Origin: an uncultured Flavobacterium sp.
GTDB taxonomy: Bacteria; Bacteroidota; Bacteroidia; Flavobacteriales; Flavobacteriaceae
Direction: 5' to 3'
Assembly: GCF_946478785.1 (NCBI RefSeq)
Contig: NZ_CAMLDD010000001.1
Span: forward strand, 325,417-389,416
DNA: 64,000 nucleotides
Below, in pieces: positions 9,094 through 17,353 of this stretch. A program made the translations under genes and the position numbers. The notes under the pieces are model-generated. The model saw only the letters and a list, made by a program, of their open reading frames with translations. It searched no databases and had not been told where the DNA came from. How positions within the stretch are numbered: position 1 is the stretch's first letter; every line of letters starts with the position of its first letter.

Positions 9094-9136
9094 TTTGTTT
9101 AAGTCAAACTTGTTTGTATTTTTGTCCTGTACAAAA
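9094..9136 (+). promoter_or_regulatory. Early phage promoter with two candidate operators
   Basis: TTTG (9094-9097), 19 bp, TATTTTTG (9117-9124) is a full match to the Bacteroidota promoter consensus. Between the two elements lies the inverted repeat CAAAC-TT-GTTTG (9105-9116). A second inverted repeat, TTTTGT/ACAAAA (9120-9136), covers the expected start site. Repressor bound there would block RNA polymerase. It reads into the small HTH gene, transposase and early genes. Confidence 0.75.
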
Positions 9137-9149
9137 GACAAATAAACCG

Positions 9150-9359
9150 ATGAGCAAACCTACGAAAAAAAGAATCTTCTACAATGAGAAAATTCTTGAA
9201 CAATTAGAAAAAAAATACGGATTTACAATTGACTATATCAGAAAGTGTCTTCGTGGTGATCGTACAGGCGTTATGCCCGACCAAATAACTAAAGAATATA
9301 AGTCACTCGAAGCTGCTTCAAATGCAGCAATAGAATTAAAAGCAAACCTACCAGAGTAA
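9150..9359 (+). CDS. Small HTH-like early regulator (Ner/Cro position)
   Basis: The 69-aa basic protein starts at MSKPTKKRIFYNEK (ATG 9150). The frame stays open upstream to 9075, but that part covers the promoter. Residues 18-50 (KKYGFTIDYIRKCLRGDRTG) resemble a helix-turn-helix that recognises DNA with its YIRKCLRG segment. As the first gene after the early promoter, opposite the repressor and just before the transposase, it holds the position of Mu ner. The stop codon overlaps the transposase ATG. The specific role is inference. Confidence 0.6.
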   Translation: MSKPTKKRIFYNEKILEQLEKKYGFTIDYIRKCLRGDRTGVMPDQITKEYKSLEAASNAAIELKANLPE

Positions 9360-11464
9360 TGAAGTCAAATCCATTTGAATTTTACAACAATAAGCTTGGA
9401 ATCAAAATCAGTTATCTGATTTGTGATAAGAATCCAAATTGTGAGAGTTTATCGCTTATCACATACAACGCTTTACATCGTCGTATGAATTCTAAAACGT
9501 GTTCTGAAAAACAATTACGTAGAGCTTCATTTAACAATGATGCCTTAATTGAATTTGATACGCTTTCAAGAGAATGGAGAGATAACATTACAATAAAGTT
9601 TGGAAGTCCTAAAGAAGAAATCAAAAAAAGCTGGTTTGCGGATCATTACGAAGCTGATAGAAAAGCATTTGATTTTTTTGCAGGTTATGAATATGGATCT
9701 GATAATAAAAAATTAAATGTTGATCTAATTGAGGTTTACACTTACAACGCATCTGTTTTAAATACTGTTGTTAAGTTAAAAACTAACAGAAAGGCTTACG
9801 CAAAAGCTCTTGGTGTTACAAAACTTGATATCTGGGAAAGCTTGACAAAAGATGTTAACTCGTTTCGTGATGTAAATCATAGTTTACCAGCAACTTCAAG
9901 AGGTTTAAGAATGAAGGTTGACGAATATTTAAAACATGGGTATGTTTCAATAATATCAGGAAAGCTTCAAAATCAAAACGCTTCTAAACTAAAAGAAAAC
10001 GAGCAAATGGCTTTGGTTGATGAACTTTTGGCAAAGCATACAAATTTAGACAATGTACAGGTCGCAAATCTTTACAATACAGTTGCTGAAAGACTGGACT
10101 GGAAAACAATAACCTCTCAAACAGTAGCTAATAGAAAAGAAGAAAAAAGGCTTATTGTTTTTGCTGGAAGAAATGGAAGTAATGCTTTGTCAAATAACGT
10201 TTTAATGCAAAATAAACGTACAGCACCAACAAAACCAATGTTATACTGGACGCTTGATGGTTGGGACGCTGAACTTTTATACCAATCTACATCAGTTAAT
10301 AAAGAAGGTCATAAGGTTACTACTTATACAAACCGCTTAACAATGGTTACAGTATTAGATCCATTCAATAAATATCCTGTTGGATATGCAATTGGTACGC
10401 ATGAGACACCGGAGTTAATAAAAGAAGCTCTTAGAAACGCAATTCAGCATACAAAAGAATTATTTGGATCATTTTACCGACCATATCAATTGCAATCAGA
10501 CAATTATGGTCGTGGTGCATTAAATCCGGTATACGAAGCTTGTTCAGTTCATTATACACCTGCCAAAATTAAAAACGCAAAAGCCAAAGTGATTGAACCG
10601 TGGTTTAACCGTTTTAATAAAGAATACTGCCAAATGTTTGATAACTGGTCAGGTCATAATATGACATCAGGATCTAAAAACCAGCCAAATGACGAAATGC
10701 TTAATAAACTAAGACATCAATTTCCTGATGAAAACCAATGCAGACAGCAATTAATAATGTCAATTGAAACTGATCGAGCTAAAAAGCAAGAAAAATATAT
10801 AAATCAATGGGATTCGGTTCCTCTGGAATTAAGATCAGAAATGCAATTTGATATGTATTTAAGAATGTTAGGAAAATCAACAGGTTTCACCAACAGAATG
10901 CAACCTGAAGGATTAACACCAACAATCAACGGTCAAAAAATGTTTTATGATTCTTTCGACATCAATTTTAGGAAGTTATCACATTTAGACTGGTCAGTAA
11001 AATACGATCCTTCAGATTTATCAAAAGTATTAGTAGTAAATGCAGATTCTAAAGACGGAAAATTAATTCAAGAGGTTGGAACGTACCAATTTATACTACA
11101 AGAGAAATATATGCAGCCGATGGCACTTGCTGAACGTAATGAAGGTGATGCTCTTAAACTTCAAGAAGTAAAAGGATATAACAACGATGTGATGCAGTAT
11201 ATAACCGGAGAAAGGCAACAAAATGCGGACTTATTACAAGAATTATTTCAACGTCCACAACTCGAAGATACACTGGCAAAATTAATACTGGTTGATTCAC
11301 GAGGTCAACATAAAGACAGGCGGAATGATAATCGTTTAGCCGAAAAAACAAAACAACTTGTGGAAGTTCACGCCCAAGAAATTCAAAAAGAAAACAACCA
11401 AAATTGGTTACATCAACAAACCGAGTATAACAAAAGCAAAATTAACCTAAACGATTATTTATAA
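9359..11464 (+). CDS. MuA-like DDE transposase
   Basis: The 701-aa protein catalyses integration and replicative transposition of the prophage. The catalytic core is visible: WTLDGWDAELL (Asp300 or Asp303), LQSDNYGRG (Asp381) and VIEPWFNRFNKEY (Glu413), a D-D-E triad with 31 residues between the second and third acids. The N-terminal 250 residues should contain end- and enhancer-binding domains. The C-terminal part (from about 560) is a Mu-transposase beta-barrel region, followed by a charged tail rich in Gln and Lys that may bind the ATPase partner. It overlaps the upstream stop and the next ATG by one base each, so the three genes are translationally coupled. Confidence 0.93.
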   Translation: MKSNPFEFYNNKLGIKISYLICDKNPNCESLSLITYNALHRRMNSKTCSEKQLRRASFNNDALIEFDTLSREWRDNITIKFGSPKEEIKKSWFADHYEADRKAFDFFAGYEYGSDNKKLNVDLIEVYTYNASVLNTVVKLKTNRKAYAKALGVTKLDIWESLTKDVNSFRDVNHSLPATSRGLRMKVDEYLKHGYVSIISGKLQNQNASKLKENEQMALVDELLAKHTNLDNVQVANLYNTVAERLDWKTITSQTVANRKEEKRLIVFAGRNGSNALSNNVLMQNKRTAPTKPMLYWTLDGWDAELLYQSTSVNKEGHKVTTYTNRLTMVTVLDPFNKYPVGYAIGTHETPELIKEALRNAIQHTKELFGSFYRPYQLQSDNYGRGALNPVYEACSVHYTPAKIKNAKAKVIEPWFNRFNKEYCQMFDNWSGHNMTSGSKNQPNDEMLNKLRHQFPDENQCRQQLIMSIETDRAKKQEKYINQWDSVPLELRSEMQFDMYLRMLGKSTGFTNRMQPEGLTPTINGQKMFYDSFDINFRKLSHLDWSVKYDPSDLSKVLVVNADSKDGKLIQEVGTYQFILQEKYMQPMALAERNEGDALKLQEVKGYNNDVMQYITGERQQNADLLQELFQRPQLEDTLAKLILVDSRGQHKDRRNDNRLAEKTKQLVEVHAQEIQKENNQNWLHQQTEYNKSKINLNDYL

Positions 11465-12420
11465 TGGAAAGTACAACGAAACAAACAATTGCAGCTGAAT
11501 TATTAAAGTATATGGAAACGCACCAACTTTCACAAGCAGGTGTATCAAAAAAAACAGGTGTCAGAAAGGAATACATAAACATTATTCTAAAAGAGAATAG
11601 CAATTTCATGTACGATGCCGGAAACAATAAACAAGGTTTAATTCCTGCAAGCCATTTTCATGCACTTGCTGAGCTATGTGGTTATTCTTTTGAAAAAGTA
11701 TACTGGGAAACTCAACCAACACCCCAAACAATAGCAATTTTAGCCAATTTAAAAGAAGCAAAGGATCACGGTGTTACAAATGTGTTCTTTGGTGAAACTG
11801 GATGCGGAAAAACGCATACTGTTAATTTGTTTGCTTCAAAAAATCCAAATGACACCTTCGTTGTAACTGTTGGTAGCTCTGACAATCTTGGAGATCTTAT
11901 TGAAAAGATTGTTGATCAAATCAAAATCACAACTGGAAAAACCAAAAGCGCAAAAATTAGAGATATTTCAAAAAAGATGCGTGAATTAAAAGCCCAAGGT
12001 TACACACCACAATTGGTTTTTGATGAAGCTGAATACATGAAACAACCTGCTTTGTGTGCAATGAAAGAACTGTATGATAATTTACAAAATTACTGTTCGA
12101 TTGTATTGGTTGGTACTGATCAACTTCGTGAGAACCTTGATAAGCTAAGAAAAAGAAACAAAGCAGGTATTCCACAATTTTACAGACGTATCAAATTTGG
12201 AATCCGTGTACTTCCAAACATTGACAGAAGTTTTTCAATTTTTATTCAGGACATCCAAGATAAAAACCTTCAAAAATTCCTTAGAAAGCATTGTGACAAT
12301 TATGGAGAGCTTCACGATTGCTTAGTTCCAGCAATGCGAGAAGCCGATAAAAGTCAAGAACCATTAACAGAACAATTAGTTCGAAAGGTGTTGAATATAC
12401 ATGAAAGCATGTATGTCTAA
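11464..12420 (+). CDS. MuB-like AAA+ ATPase, transposition target activator
   Basis: The 318-aa protein has an N-terminal helix-turn-helix (HQLSQAGVSKKTGVRKEYIN) followed by an AAA+ core with Walker A GETGCGKT (110-117) and Walker B LVFDEAE (184-190). This matches MuB, which coats target DNA, activates MuA and gives target immunity. An Arg-rich stretch near 225-245 (RKRNKAGIPQFYRRIKFG) may contact DNA or serve as the arginine finger region. It directly follows the transposase by a one-base overlap, the Mu A-B order. Confidence 0.9.
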   Translation: MESTTKQTIAAELLKYMETHQLSQAGVSKKTGVRKEYINIILKENSNFMYDAGNNKQGLIPASHFHALAELCGYSFEKVYWETQPTPQTIAILANLKEAKDHGVTNVFFGETGCGKTHTVNLFASKNPNDTFVVTVGSSDNLGDLIEKIVDQIKITTGKTKSAKIRDISKKMRELKAQGYTPQLVFDEAEYMKQPALCAMKELYDNLQNYCSIVLVGTDQLRENLDKLRKRNKAGIPQFYRRIKFGIRVLPNIDRSFSIFIQDIQDKNLQKFLRKHCDNYGELHDCLVPAMREADKSQEPLTEQLVRKVLNIHESMYV

Positions 12421-13066
12421 AGTAAAACTTAAAAAGGCTTTAACGGTCGCAAATGTTGTCAATCAAAAAGTAACGCTCATTGAATTTTCTGAACATGCCA
12501 AAGAACTTTATCAAGCTTTTGGAAATCCTCAAAACAAAGGTATTTGGTTTGTTTGGGGTGGATCTGGATCAGGCAAATCAAGTTTGATATTGGATATTAT
12601 AAAAGCATTGTGTAAAGATTTAAAAGCTATTCATAACGAACTGGAAGAAGAACTTGATGACATTGATTTTATAACCAGAATCGAACGAAAACAAATGCAC
12701 GATGTTGAAGATAATTTTCTAACCGCATCTTACAATTATGATCAGCTAAACGAATATTTAGATAGACGTGACAGTGCAAAAGTTGTGAGTATAAATTCAG
12801 CTGGTTACTTCTTTGAAAGCATTCAACAATATTATGACTTCGCCAAAAAGTACAAAGGAAAAAAGATCATAATTATTTCAGGATTAGCAAAAGGAAAGAA
12901 TCCTTTTTCAGATTTAGAATTGAAGATCATGTATGATGCGAATAAGAAGATTTTCTGTGATGGTTATCTCGCTTCATGTAAAGGTAGGACAATAGGACCA
13001 AATGGAGGATCATACATTATTTGGCAGGAAGGATACGACAAATTAAACGGATTAGATTCAAATTAA
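12413..13066 (+). CDS. Second P-loop ATPase of the transposition module
   Basis: The 217-aa protein starts at MSKVKLKK (ATG 12413); an ATG at 12401 adds four residues. Either start overlaps the MuB-like gene. It has a clear Walker A motif GGSGSGKSS (about residues 49-57) and a hydrophobic strand KKIIIISGLAKGKN in the place of Walker B or sensor 1, without a classical Asp-Glu. Mu itself has no second ATPase here. It could assist the MuB-like protein or early replication. Function unknown. Confidence 0.7.
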   Translation: MSKVKLKKALTVANVVNQKVTLIEFSEHAKELYQAFGNPQNKGIWFVWGGSGSGKSSLILDIIKALCKDLKAIHNELEEELDDIDFITRIERKQMHDVEDNFLTASYNYDQLNEYLDRRDSAKVVSINSAGYFFESIQQYYDFAKKYKGKKIIIISGLAKGKNPFSDLELKIMYDANKKIFCDGYLASCKGRTIGPNGGSYIIWQEGYDKLNGLDSN

Positions 13067-13078
13067 AAAAACTAAGTC

Positions 13079-13447
13079 ATGAATAACAAAAACAAAATTA
13101 TCGATCATTTACAATTAACATCAGAGCAATATGATGAAAGATTATTTCAAATATTTTGGTGTTGGTGTCAAAAGTTTGGCAAAACTACAAATCATTCACA
13201 GCAGTTATTAGCCAATCATGGAATAGCAAAATGGTGGCATACCGAGTATGAAAAAATAGAAGCAAAGTTTATTGAAGCAATACCGTATTTACCGCTTCAT
13301 ACAAACAATTTAGAATATCATTATTTCGGCTTTATAGATCAAATGAATACAATTTATCCTAAACCTTTAATAGATGCCATTTCGGCAAGTGTAAAAAAAG
13401 AAGAAATCAAAATAATTAAACAGCTCCCGACTTACTATGCGAACTAA
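13079..13447 (+). CDS. Hypothetical early phage protein
   Basis: The 122-aa protein is rich in Trp, Tyr and His (FQIFWCWCQKFG; HGIAKWWHTEYEKIE) and has no membrane segment. I do not recognise the family. It follows the second ATPase after 12 bp, and its end overlaps the next small gene by 11 bp. Confidence 0.65.
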   Translation: MNNKNKIIDHLQLTSEQYDERLFQIFWCWCQKFGKTTNHSQQLLANHGIAKWWHTEYEKIEAKFIEAIPYLPLHTNNLEYHYFGFIDQMNTIYPKPLIDAISASVKKEEIKIIKQLPTYYAN

Positions 13448-13577
13448 AACCCAACTAAAAAATAAAAAAACCGAATTAGAACAATGGCTAACGGATAATC
13501 CAAGCCATGCAGACAGAAGTAAAATTCAATCTGATTTAAATAATGTTATTAAGGAACTCATAGAAAAAGAAAAATGA
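13437..13577 (+). CDS. Small basic helical early phage protein (46 aa)
   Basis: ATG 13437 overlaps the end of the previous gene, and the stop TGA at 13575 overlaps the next ATG (13574, ATGA). The product, MRTKTQLKNKKTELEQWL and on, is a charged helix without a known domain. Overlaps at both ends and sensible codon use support it as a real gene. Confidence 0.6.
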   Translation: MRTKTQLKNKKTELEQWLTDNPSHADRSKIQSDLNNVIKELIEKEK

Positions 13578-13906
13578 TAAACTCAACCATTACCGAAAAA
13601 GAAGCTCAGAACCGCTTAGATTTCTTGAACATTATAAACTCCTTTTTGTTTGAAGATGTACCAGTTAAAGTTAGAGATGAAACCCAGTATAGAAAGCGAA
13701 ACATCCTTACAGATGGCGAAAAAATTTGCGTAAGTCAGGAGCGGGCTGCGATAAGGGATTTTCTCTCTTATAGAAAAGGAGAAATCGACAAAAACCAAGT
13801 GCGTCAATATACGGTTTCAGCAAAAATTGAAGAAAAAATAAACACTTGTGTAATTATTATCAAGCAAACCAACTGGCTGGAAACCTTAAAAAGAAGACAA
13901 TATTAA
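13574..13906 (+). CDS. Hypothetical early phage protein
   Basis: The 110-aa charged protein overlaps the previous gene by four bases (ATGA). It contains LTDGEKICVSQERAAIRDFLSYRKGEIDKNQV and no cysteine pairs or membrane helix. Family not recognised. It sits between the transposition module and a DUF3164-like gene. Confidence 0.6.
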   Translation: MINSTITEKEAQNRLDFLNIINSFLFEDVPVKVRDETQYRKRNILTDGEKICVSQERAAIRDFLSYRKGEIDKNQVRQYTVSAKIEEKINTCVIIIKQTNWLETLKRRQY

Positions 13907-13928
13907 TTAACAACAAAATATAAAAATT

Positions 13929-14654
13929 ATGAATACACAAACACCAGTACAACCAGATTTAACCAAGTTTTCAGCAAAAGAACTAAAAGATGCTTTGGCA
14001 AAAGTTGAATCAAAAAAAGAAAATGACCGTCAAGCTTACAAAGATTTAGTAGAGCAAACTGTACCCAAAGTAATATTTACACTTTGTGCAGCTTCAGAAC
14101 AAATTTCGAATGCCAAAACAGTTGCTTTCAAATATTTTGAGGATATACTGAACTTAAAAGCCGATGTGTACGGAATAAAAGACAAACAGCAATCACATAC
14201 TTTTTCTTGTGAAGGTGCCGAAATAACAATTGGGTTCAGGGTAAATGATGGATGGGATGACACCGCCAACACCGGAATCGCCAAAGTTGAGAAATTCATA
14301 AGTTCATTAGCTACAGATGATAAAACATCAGCATTAGTGAGAATTGTTTTTAACCTCTTGAAAAAAGATGCTAAAGGAAATTTAAAAGGATCAAGAGTTC
14401 TGGAGCTTCAAAAACTTACCAAGGAGTTCAACAATGAAGAATTTACAGATGGTGTAAATATCATAGCCGAATCATACAAGCCAGTTCGTTCGGTTTGGTA
14501 CATCGAAGCTGCTTTAGTTAGTGATGATGGTACAAAAACGCCAATACCACTTTCAGCAAGCTCTGTAGATTTTTCACAAGGATACAAATTTGATTTTAAC
14601 AGCAATGAAAAACACAATAATAGTGCTACTGGTGATACTGCTGCTACAGCTTAA
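13929..14654 (+). CDS. DUF3164-like protein of Mu-like phages
   Basis: The 241-aa protein resembles DUF3164, a family common in the early region of Mu-like phages. An N-terminal coiled coil (FSAKELKDALAKVESKKENDRQAYKDLVEQ) is followed by an alpha/beta part with the segment KGNLKGSRVLELQKLTKEFNNEEF and SYKPVRSVWYI near residue 185. The function of the family is unknown. A short membrane-protein frame overlaps its last 50 bases. Confidence 0.6.
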   Translation: MNTQTPVQPDLTKFSAKELKDALAKVESKKENDRQAYKDLVEQTVPKVIFTLCAASEQISNAKTVAFKYFEDILNLKADVYGIKDKQQSHTFSCEGAEITIGFRVNDGWDDTANTGIAKVEKFISSLATDDKTSALVRIVFNLLKKDAKGNLKGSRVLELQKLTKEFNNEEFTDGVNIIAESYKPVRSVWYIEAALVSDDGTKTPIPLSASSVDFSQGYKFDFNSNEKHNNSATGDTAATA

Positions 14655-14736
14655 CAGAAAAGATATAGCCTCTTATATCGAATGGCTTCAATTTAGGATC
14701 AGAACGCTTTATAAACAGCATAAAAACAACCTTTAA
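14605..14736 (+). CDS. Small single-pass membrane protein (43 aa), overlapping frame
   Basis: ATG 14605 lies inside the end of the DUF3164-like gene in another frame. It encodes MKNTIIVLLVILLLQL, a clean transmembrane helix, followed by a charged cytoplasmic-like tail (NRKDIASYIEWLQFRIRTLYKQHKNN). The ORF ends 12 bp before the next gene. The helix-plus-tail design and position support a real gene; a chance frame cannot be excluded. Confidence 0.5.
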   Translation: MKNTIIVLLVILLLQLNRKDIASYIEWLQFRIRTLYKQHKNNL

Positions 14737-14748
14737 TATTAAATAAAA

Positions 14749-14943
14749 ATGAGTAAAAATTCAACAAACAATGGCGGAATCGGATTCGCAGGATTATTGA
14801 CAATTGTCTTCATCACATTAAAATTAACGCATTACATCGATTGGTCTTGGTGGTGGGTTTTAGCTCCTATTTGGATCGGTGTGGCGGTATTTATTGCTGT
14901 TATTGTTATAGTATTATTAATCGCTGTTATTTTCAGTAAATAA
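14749..14943 (+). CDS. Small membrane protein with two hydrophobic helices
   Basis: The 64-aa protein begins with a Ser/Asn-rich tail and has two hydrophobic segments (GIGFAGLLTIVFITLKL and WWVLAPIWIGVAVFIAVIVIVLLIAVI) separated by a Trp-rich stretch. Similar short proteins occur in many Bacteroidota phages. It could be a holin-like or superinfection factor, but the early position argues against lysis. Function unknown. Confidence 0.6.
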   Translation: MSKNSTNNGGIGFAGLLTIVFITLKLTHYIDWSWWWVLAPIWIGVAVFIAVIVIVLLIAVIFSK

Positions 14944-15035
14944 GAAGTTTTTATACCGGACATGATCAATATTTTATGTCCGGTAAAGTATCATCACAAT
15001 CCGTAATAATTGAAATTATTACACAAATCAATCAT

Positions 15036-15479
15036 ATGGACAATTCAAATACAACAATAGTAACAATGGCGACATCATATCAAAAACGATTAATTGCCAT
15101 TAATACACCCAATAAAGACACTAAAGAAGAATGGGTACAATGGGCGACAGCTGATGTCAAAAAGATTTCTACAAATGATTTGACATTCGACCAGGCGAAT
15201 ATGATTTTAAAACAGCTTGGACAGAAAGAACATGTGAAAAATCTTTGGTCAACTTTTGACAAAAACAACGCTCAGCATATGTCAATTTTAGCAATTATGA
15301 GAACCGCACAATGGACTAAAAAAATTGACGGAAAAGAGGTCGCAGATCTTGACGTGTTAGATCATTTTTTGAAAACAAAATCACCTGTCAAAAAGCCGTT
15401 GAAGAAAATGACATACGAAGAAACAAGCAAAGTTATTCACGCACTAAACAAATCAGTAAAATGGATATTCAGCAAATAG
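15036..15479 (+). CDS. Possible GemA/gp16-like phage protein
   Basis: I take ATG 15036 (MDNSNTT, 147 aa); the frame is open to 14976, and ATG 15066 (MATSYQKR) is also possible. The sequence has a gp16/GemA-like layout: LTFDQANMILKQLG, then FDKNNAQHMSILAIMRTAQW, then KKPLKKMTYEETSKVIHALN. GemA of Mu affects host gyrase and gene expression. Similarity is by pattern only. The last 19 bases overlap the next gene. Confidence 0.45.
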   Translation: MDNSNTTIVTMATSYQKRLIAINTPNKDTKEEWVQWATADVKKISTNDLTFDQANMILKQLGQKEHVKNLWSTFDKNNAQHMSILAIMRTAQWTKKIDGKEVADLDVLDHFLKTKSPVKKPLKKMTYEETSKVIHALNKSVKWIFSK

Positions 15480-15709
15480 AAGAAATTAGAAACTCACTTT
15501 ACTGGCTTATGTTTTTTTGTTTTGGAGCTGGGTTCATGTTTGCGTTTTCGATTTGGTATTTAATACTACGAAAAAAACCACAAGAAGACCCAAAACCGCA
15601 ATTTATACAAGAGCTTCAAGACTTGCATTGTTTCGAATGTGAAATGGAAATGCGAGTCAAAGAAAAAAACGGATGTCTTTATTGTGCCAATTGCGGATTA
15701 CGTCACTAA
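15461..15709 (+). CDS. Membrane-anchored zinc-ribbon-like protein
   Basis: The 82-aa protein has one transmembrane helix (YWLMFFCFGAGFMFAFSIWYLIL, about residues 14-36), a Pro/Lys linker, and a C-terminal zinc-ribbon-like part with CFEC and CANC pairs. It is the first of three consecutive short Cys-pair proteins. The stop overlaps the next ATG (TAATG). Function unknown. Confidence 0.6.
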   Translation: MDIQQIEEIRNSLYWLMFFCFGAGFMFAFSIWYLILRKKPQEDPKPQFIQELQDLHCFECEMEMRVKEKNGCLYCANCGLRH

Positions 15710-15852
15710 TGGAAAATTACAGCATCACCGAAGTTTGTCCGCATGACATAGCTTATATCAAAGTATTAGATGCTGTTTGCGGATGTGAAACTACAGTACT
15801 CACCTGCACCGCTTGTGGTGAAGAATTAGAAAAACTTAAAACCGAATGTTAA
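15709..15852 (+). CDS. Small Cys-rich protein (47 aa), likely zinc-binding
   Basis: ATG 15709 overlaps the previous stop. The product starts MENYSITEVCPHDIAYIKVL and has Cys residues arranged as C-P-H, C-G-C and C-T-A-C, a compact metal-binding pattern. The stop lies one base before the next ATG. It is too short for standard ORF cut-offs but is tightly packed between neighbours. Confidence 0.6.
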   Translation: MENYSITEVCPHDIAYIKVLDAVCGCETTVLTCTACGEELEKLKTEC

Positions 15853-15853
15853 G

Positions 15854-16084
15854 ATGGCAAAAATTCAAAAAATAATAACTGAATGTCACGATTGTGAATT
15901 TTGTAAAAAGTTTCAGTATGTGCGAAACGATTATACTCACGCTTATATATGCACTTTCGAGGCAGACGAAAACGCTCCAAAACACACACCTTTTTTACTT
16001 GACCTGATTGAATCAAAAGGCAGTAGTAAATTAGATATACCTGCAAATTGTCCACTGGAAGACTATAAACCAATAGAACCATGA
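15854..16084 (+). CDS. Small Cys-rich phage protein
   Basis: The 76-aa protein has a CHDCEFCKKF cluster at the N-terminus plus single Cys residues at positions near 33 and 66 (YICTFE; ANCPLEDY), suggesting one metal site. It overlaps the next gene by four bases (ATGA). Family not recognised. Confidence 0.6.
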   Translation: MAKIQKIITECHDCEFCKKFQYVRNDYTHAYICTFEADENAPKHTPFLLDLIESKGSSKLDIPANCPLEDYKPIEP

Positions 16085-16416
16085 AAGTAAACCTTAAAAT
16101 CACACCATCGCATTTAAACGCATTGGTGCATCACTTTCCAAAACCACCATACCCGCCCGAAAAATCACGTGAAATAAGAGTTGCCAGATCGGTTTTGGAC
16201 AAAGTGATCATCAAGTTCGAAAAGAAACAAATTGAGCATAGCAGGCAAACAGCAACGCTTTTTACCAAGCCAAAAAAGATGGCGTTTAGTCTGGAATATT
16301 TTGAAGCTCATTATCTGGAAAAATTCATTTTATCAGTAGAAGATTTCCCGATGAGTGAATACAACAGAAACGTACTCCGGCTTATTAAAACAAATATAAA
16401 TCAACAATTAGTGTAA
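16081..16416 (+). CDS. Hypothetical early phage protein
   Basis: The 111-aa basic protein has a helical C-terminal half (FSLEYFEAHYLEKFILSVEDF). No known motif is visible. It overlaps both neighbours by one to four bases, so it belongs to a tightly coupled gene string. Confidence 0.6.
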   Translation: MKVNLKITPSHLNALVHHFPKPPYPPEKSREIRVARSVLDKVIIKFEKKQIEHSRQTATLFTKPKKMAFSLEYFEAHYLEKFILSVEDFPMSEYNRNVLRLIKTNINQQLV

Positions 16417-16556
16417 TGAGACTTTATAAAAAACCTAAAAAACCAACTCTAAAAGCCGAAAGCATTTTTGATAACAATAAGCGATTAAGGCAAGAGGCCA
16501 GACAAATTTCACAAACTTTTATTCACACCAAACCAGTTAAATACCTTTTAAAATGA
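16416..16556 (+). CDS. Small basic phage protein (46 aa)
   Basis: ATG 16416 overlaps the previous stop by one base, and its TGA at 16554 overlaps the next ATG at 16553. The product MRLYKKPKKPTLKAESIF and on is strongly basic with an Arg/Gln-rich helix, so it may bind nucleic acid. No family recognised. Confidence 0.55.
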   Translation: MRLYKKPKKPTLKAESIFDNNKRLRQEARQISQTFIHTKPVKYLLK

Positions 16557-16900
16557 AAAAGAAAATATACATAGCCGGAAAAGTAACTGGCGAAGATCAA
16601 AAACAATGCATTGAAAAATTTCAAAAAGCAAAAGAGCTTATTGAAAAAAGGGGAGATGAAGCAGTCAATCCAATTGAAGTGGTTGGAGATTGGACTGCTA
16701 CTTGGGATGAAGCAATGAAAAAATGTTTAAAAGCATTAATAGATTGTGAAGCGATAATGTTACTTGAAGATTGGAATCTTAGTAGAGGTGCTAAAATTGA
16801 ATTTAGATTAGCTCTTGAATTGAACCTAACTATTATTTATAATGGAACAAGTCCAATGGAAATACCCATTTTTAAGACCAATAGTAGATACAGTAGTTAA
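16553..16900 (+). CDS. DUF4406 protein (nucleoside deoxyribosyltransferase-like fold)
   Basis: The 115-aa protein starts with KKKIYIAGKVTG, the typical DUF4406 strand-loop, followed by NPIEVVGDW, a WDEAMKKCLKALIDCEAIMLLEDW segment and SRGAKIEFRLALELNLTIIY. These match the nucleoside 2-deoxyribosyltransferase-like fold; the Glu in AKIEF is the usual catalytic position. Phages may use it in nucleotide metabolism or defence evasion; the reaction is not known. Confidence 0.75.
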   Translation: MKKKIYIAGKVTGEDQKQCIEKFQKAKELIEKRGDEAVNPIEVVGDWTATWDEAMKKCLKALIDCEAIMLLEDWNLSRGAKIEFRLALELNLTIIYNGTSPMEIPIFKTNSRYSS

Positions 16901-16901
16901 A

Positions 16902-17336
16902 ATGAGCCTCGTTAGAACATACACCGTAAAAATGCAATCGGGCGATATATGGCAGTTTAAATACAATTTAAACGGGGTTTTAATCTTCTTTAATGTTCTG
17001 GAAGGAAACCTAACTTCAAAACAGGAAAAGTTTCTTTATCTGGATGGAAAATTCCCTTGGAAAGAAGATCATATAAAAGCATGGTCAAAAAATTACAAAA
17101 CAACTACTGTTGAAGTTGGAGAGCCTGATCTTTCTTTTGCTGCATTTATGAAGATTTATCCATATAACCCATTGTCAAAGAAAAAACTTGCAGCTGCTAG
17201 ATTTGTGAAATTGACCGAAGCCCAAAAAGTCAGGCTTTTTTTGAAAACACCTGAATTTATAAAAGAAAAAAATAAACAAAACTCACCTTTTCCTTATGCT
17301 GAAGTTTACATTAATCAGGGCTGGTGGGATCAATAA
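16902..17336 (+). CDS. Hypothetical phage protein
   Basis: I take ATG 16902 (MSLVRTYTVKMQSGDIWQFKYNLNG, 144 aa), immediately after the DUF4406 stop; the frame also opens at 16842. A beta-rich N-terminal half is followed by a Lys-rich helical part (LTEAQKVRLFLKTPEFIKEK) and ends INQGWWDQ. Not recognised. Confidence 0.6.
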   Translation: MSLVRTYTVKMQSGDIWQFKYNLNGVLIFFNVLEGNLTSKQEKFLYLDGKFPWKEDHIKAWSKNYKTTTVEVGEPDLSFAAFMKIYPYNPLSKKKLAAARFVKLTEAQKVRLFLKTPEFIKEKNKQNSPFPYAEVYINQGWWDQ

Positions 17337-17353
17337 TTAACAACTATTAATAT

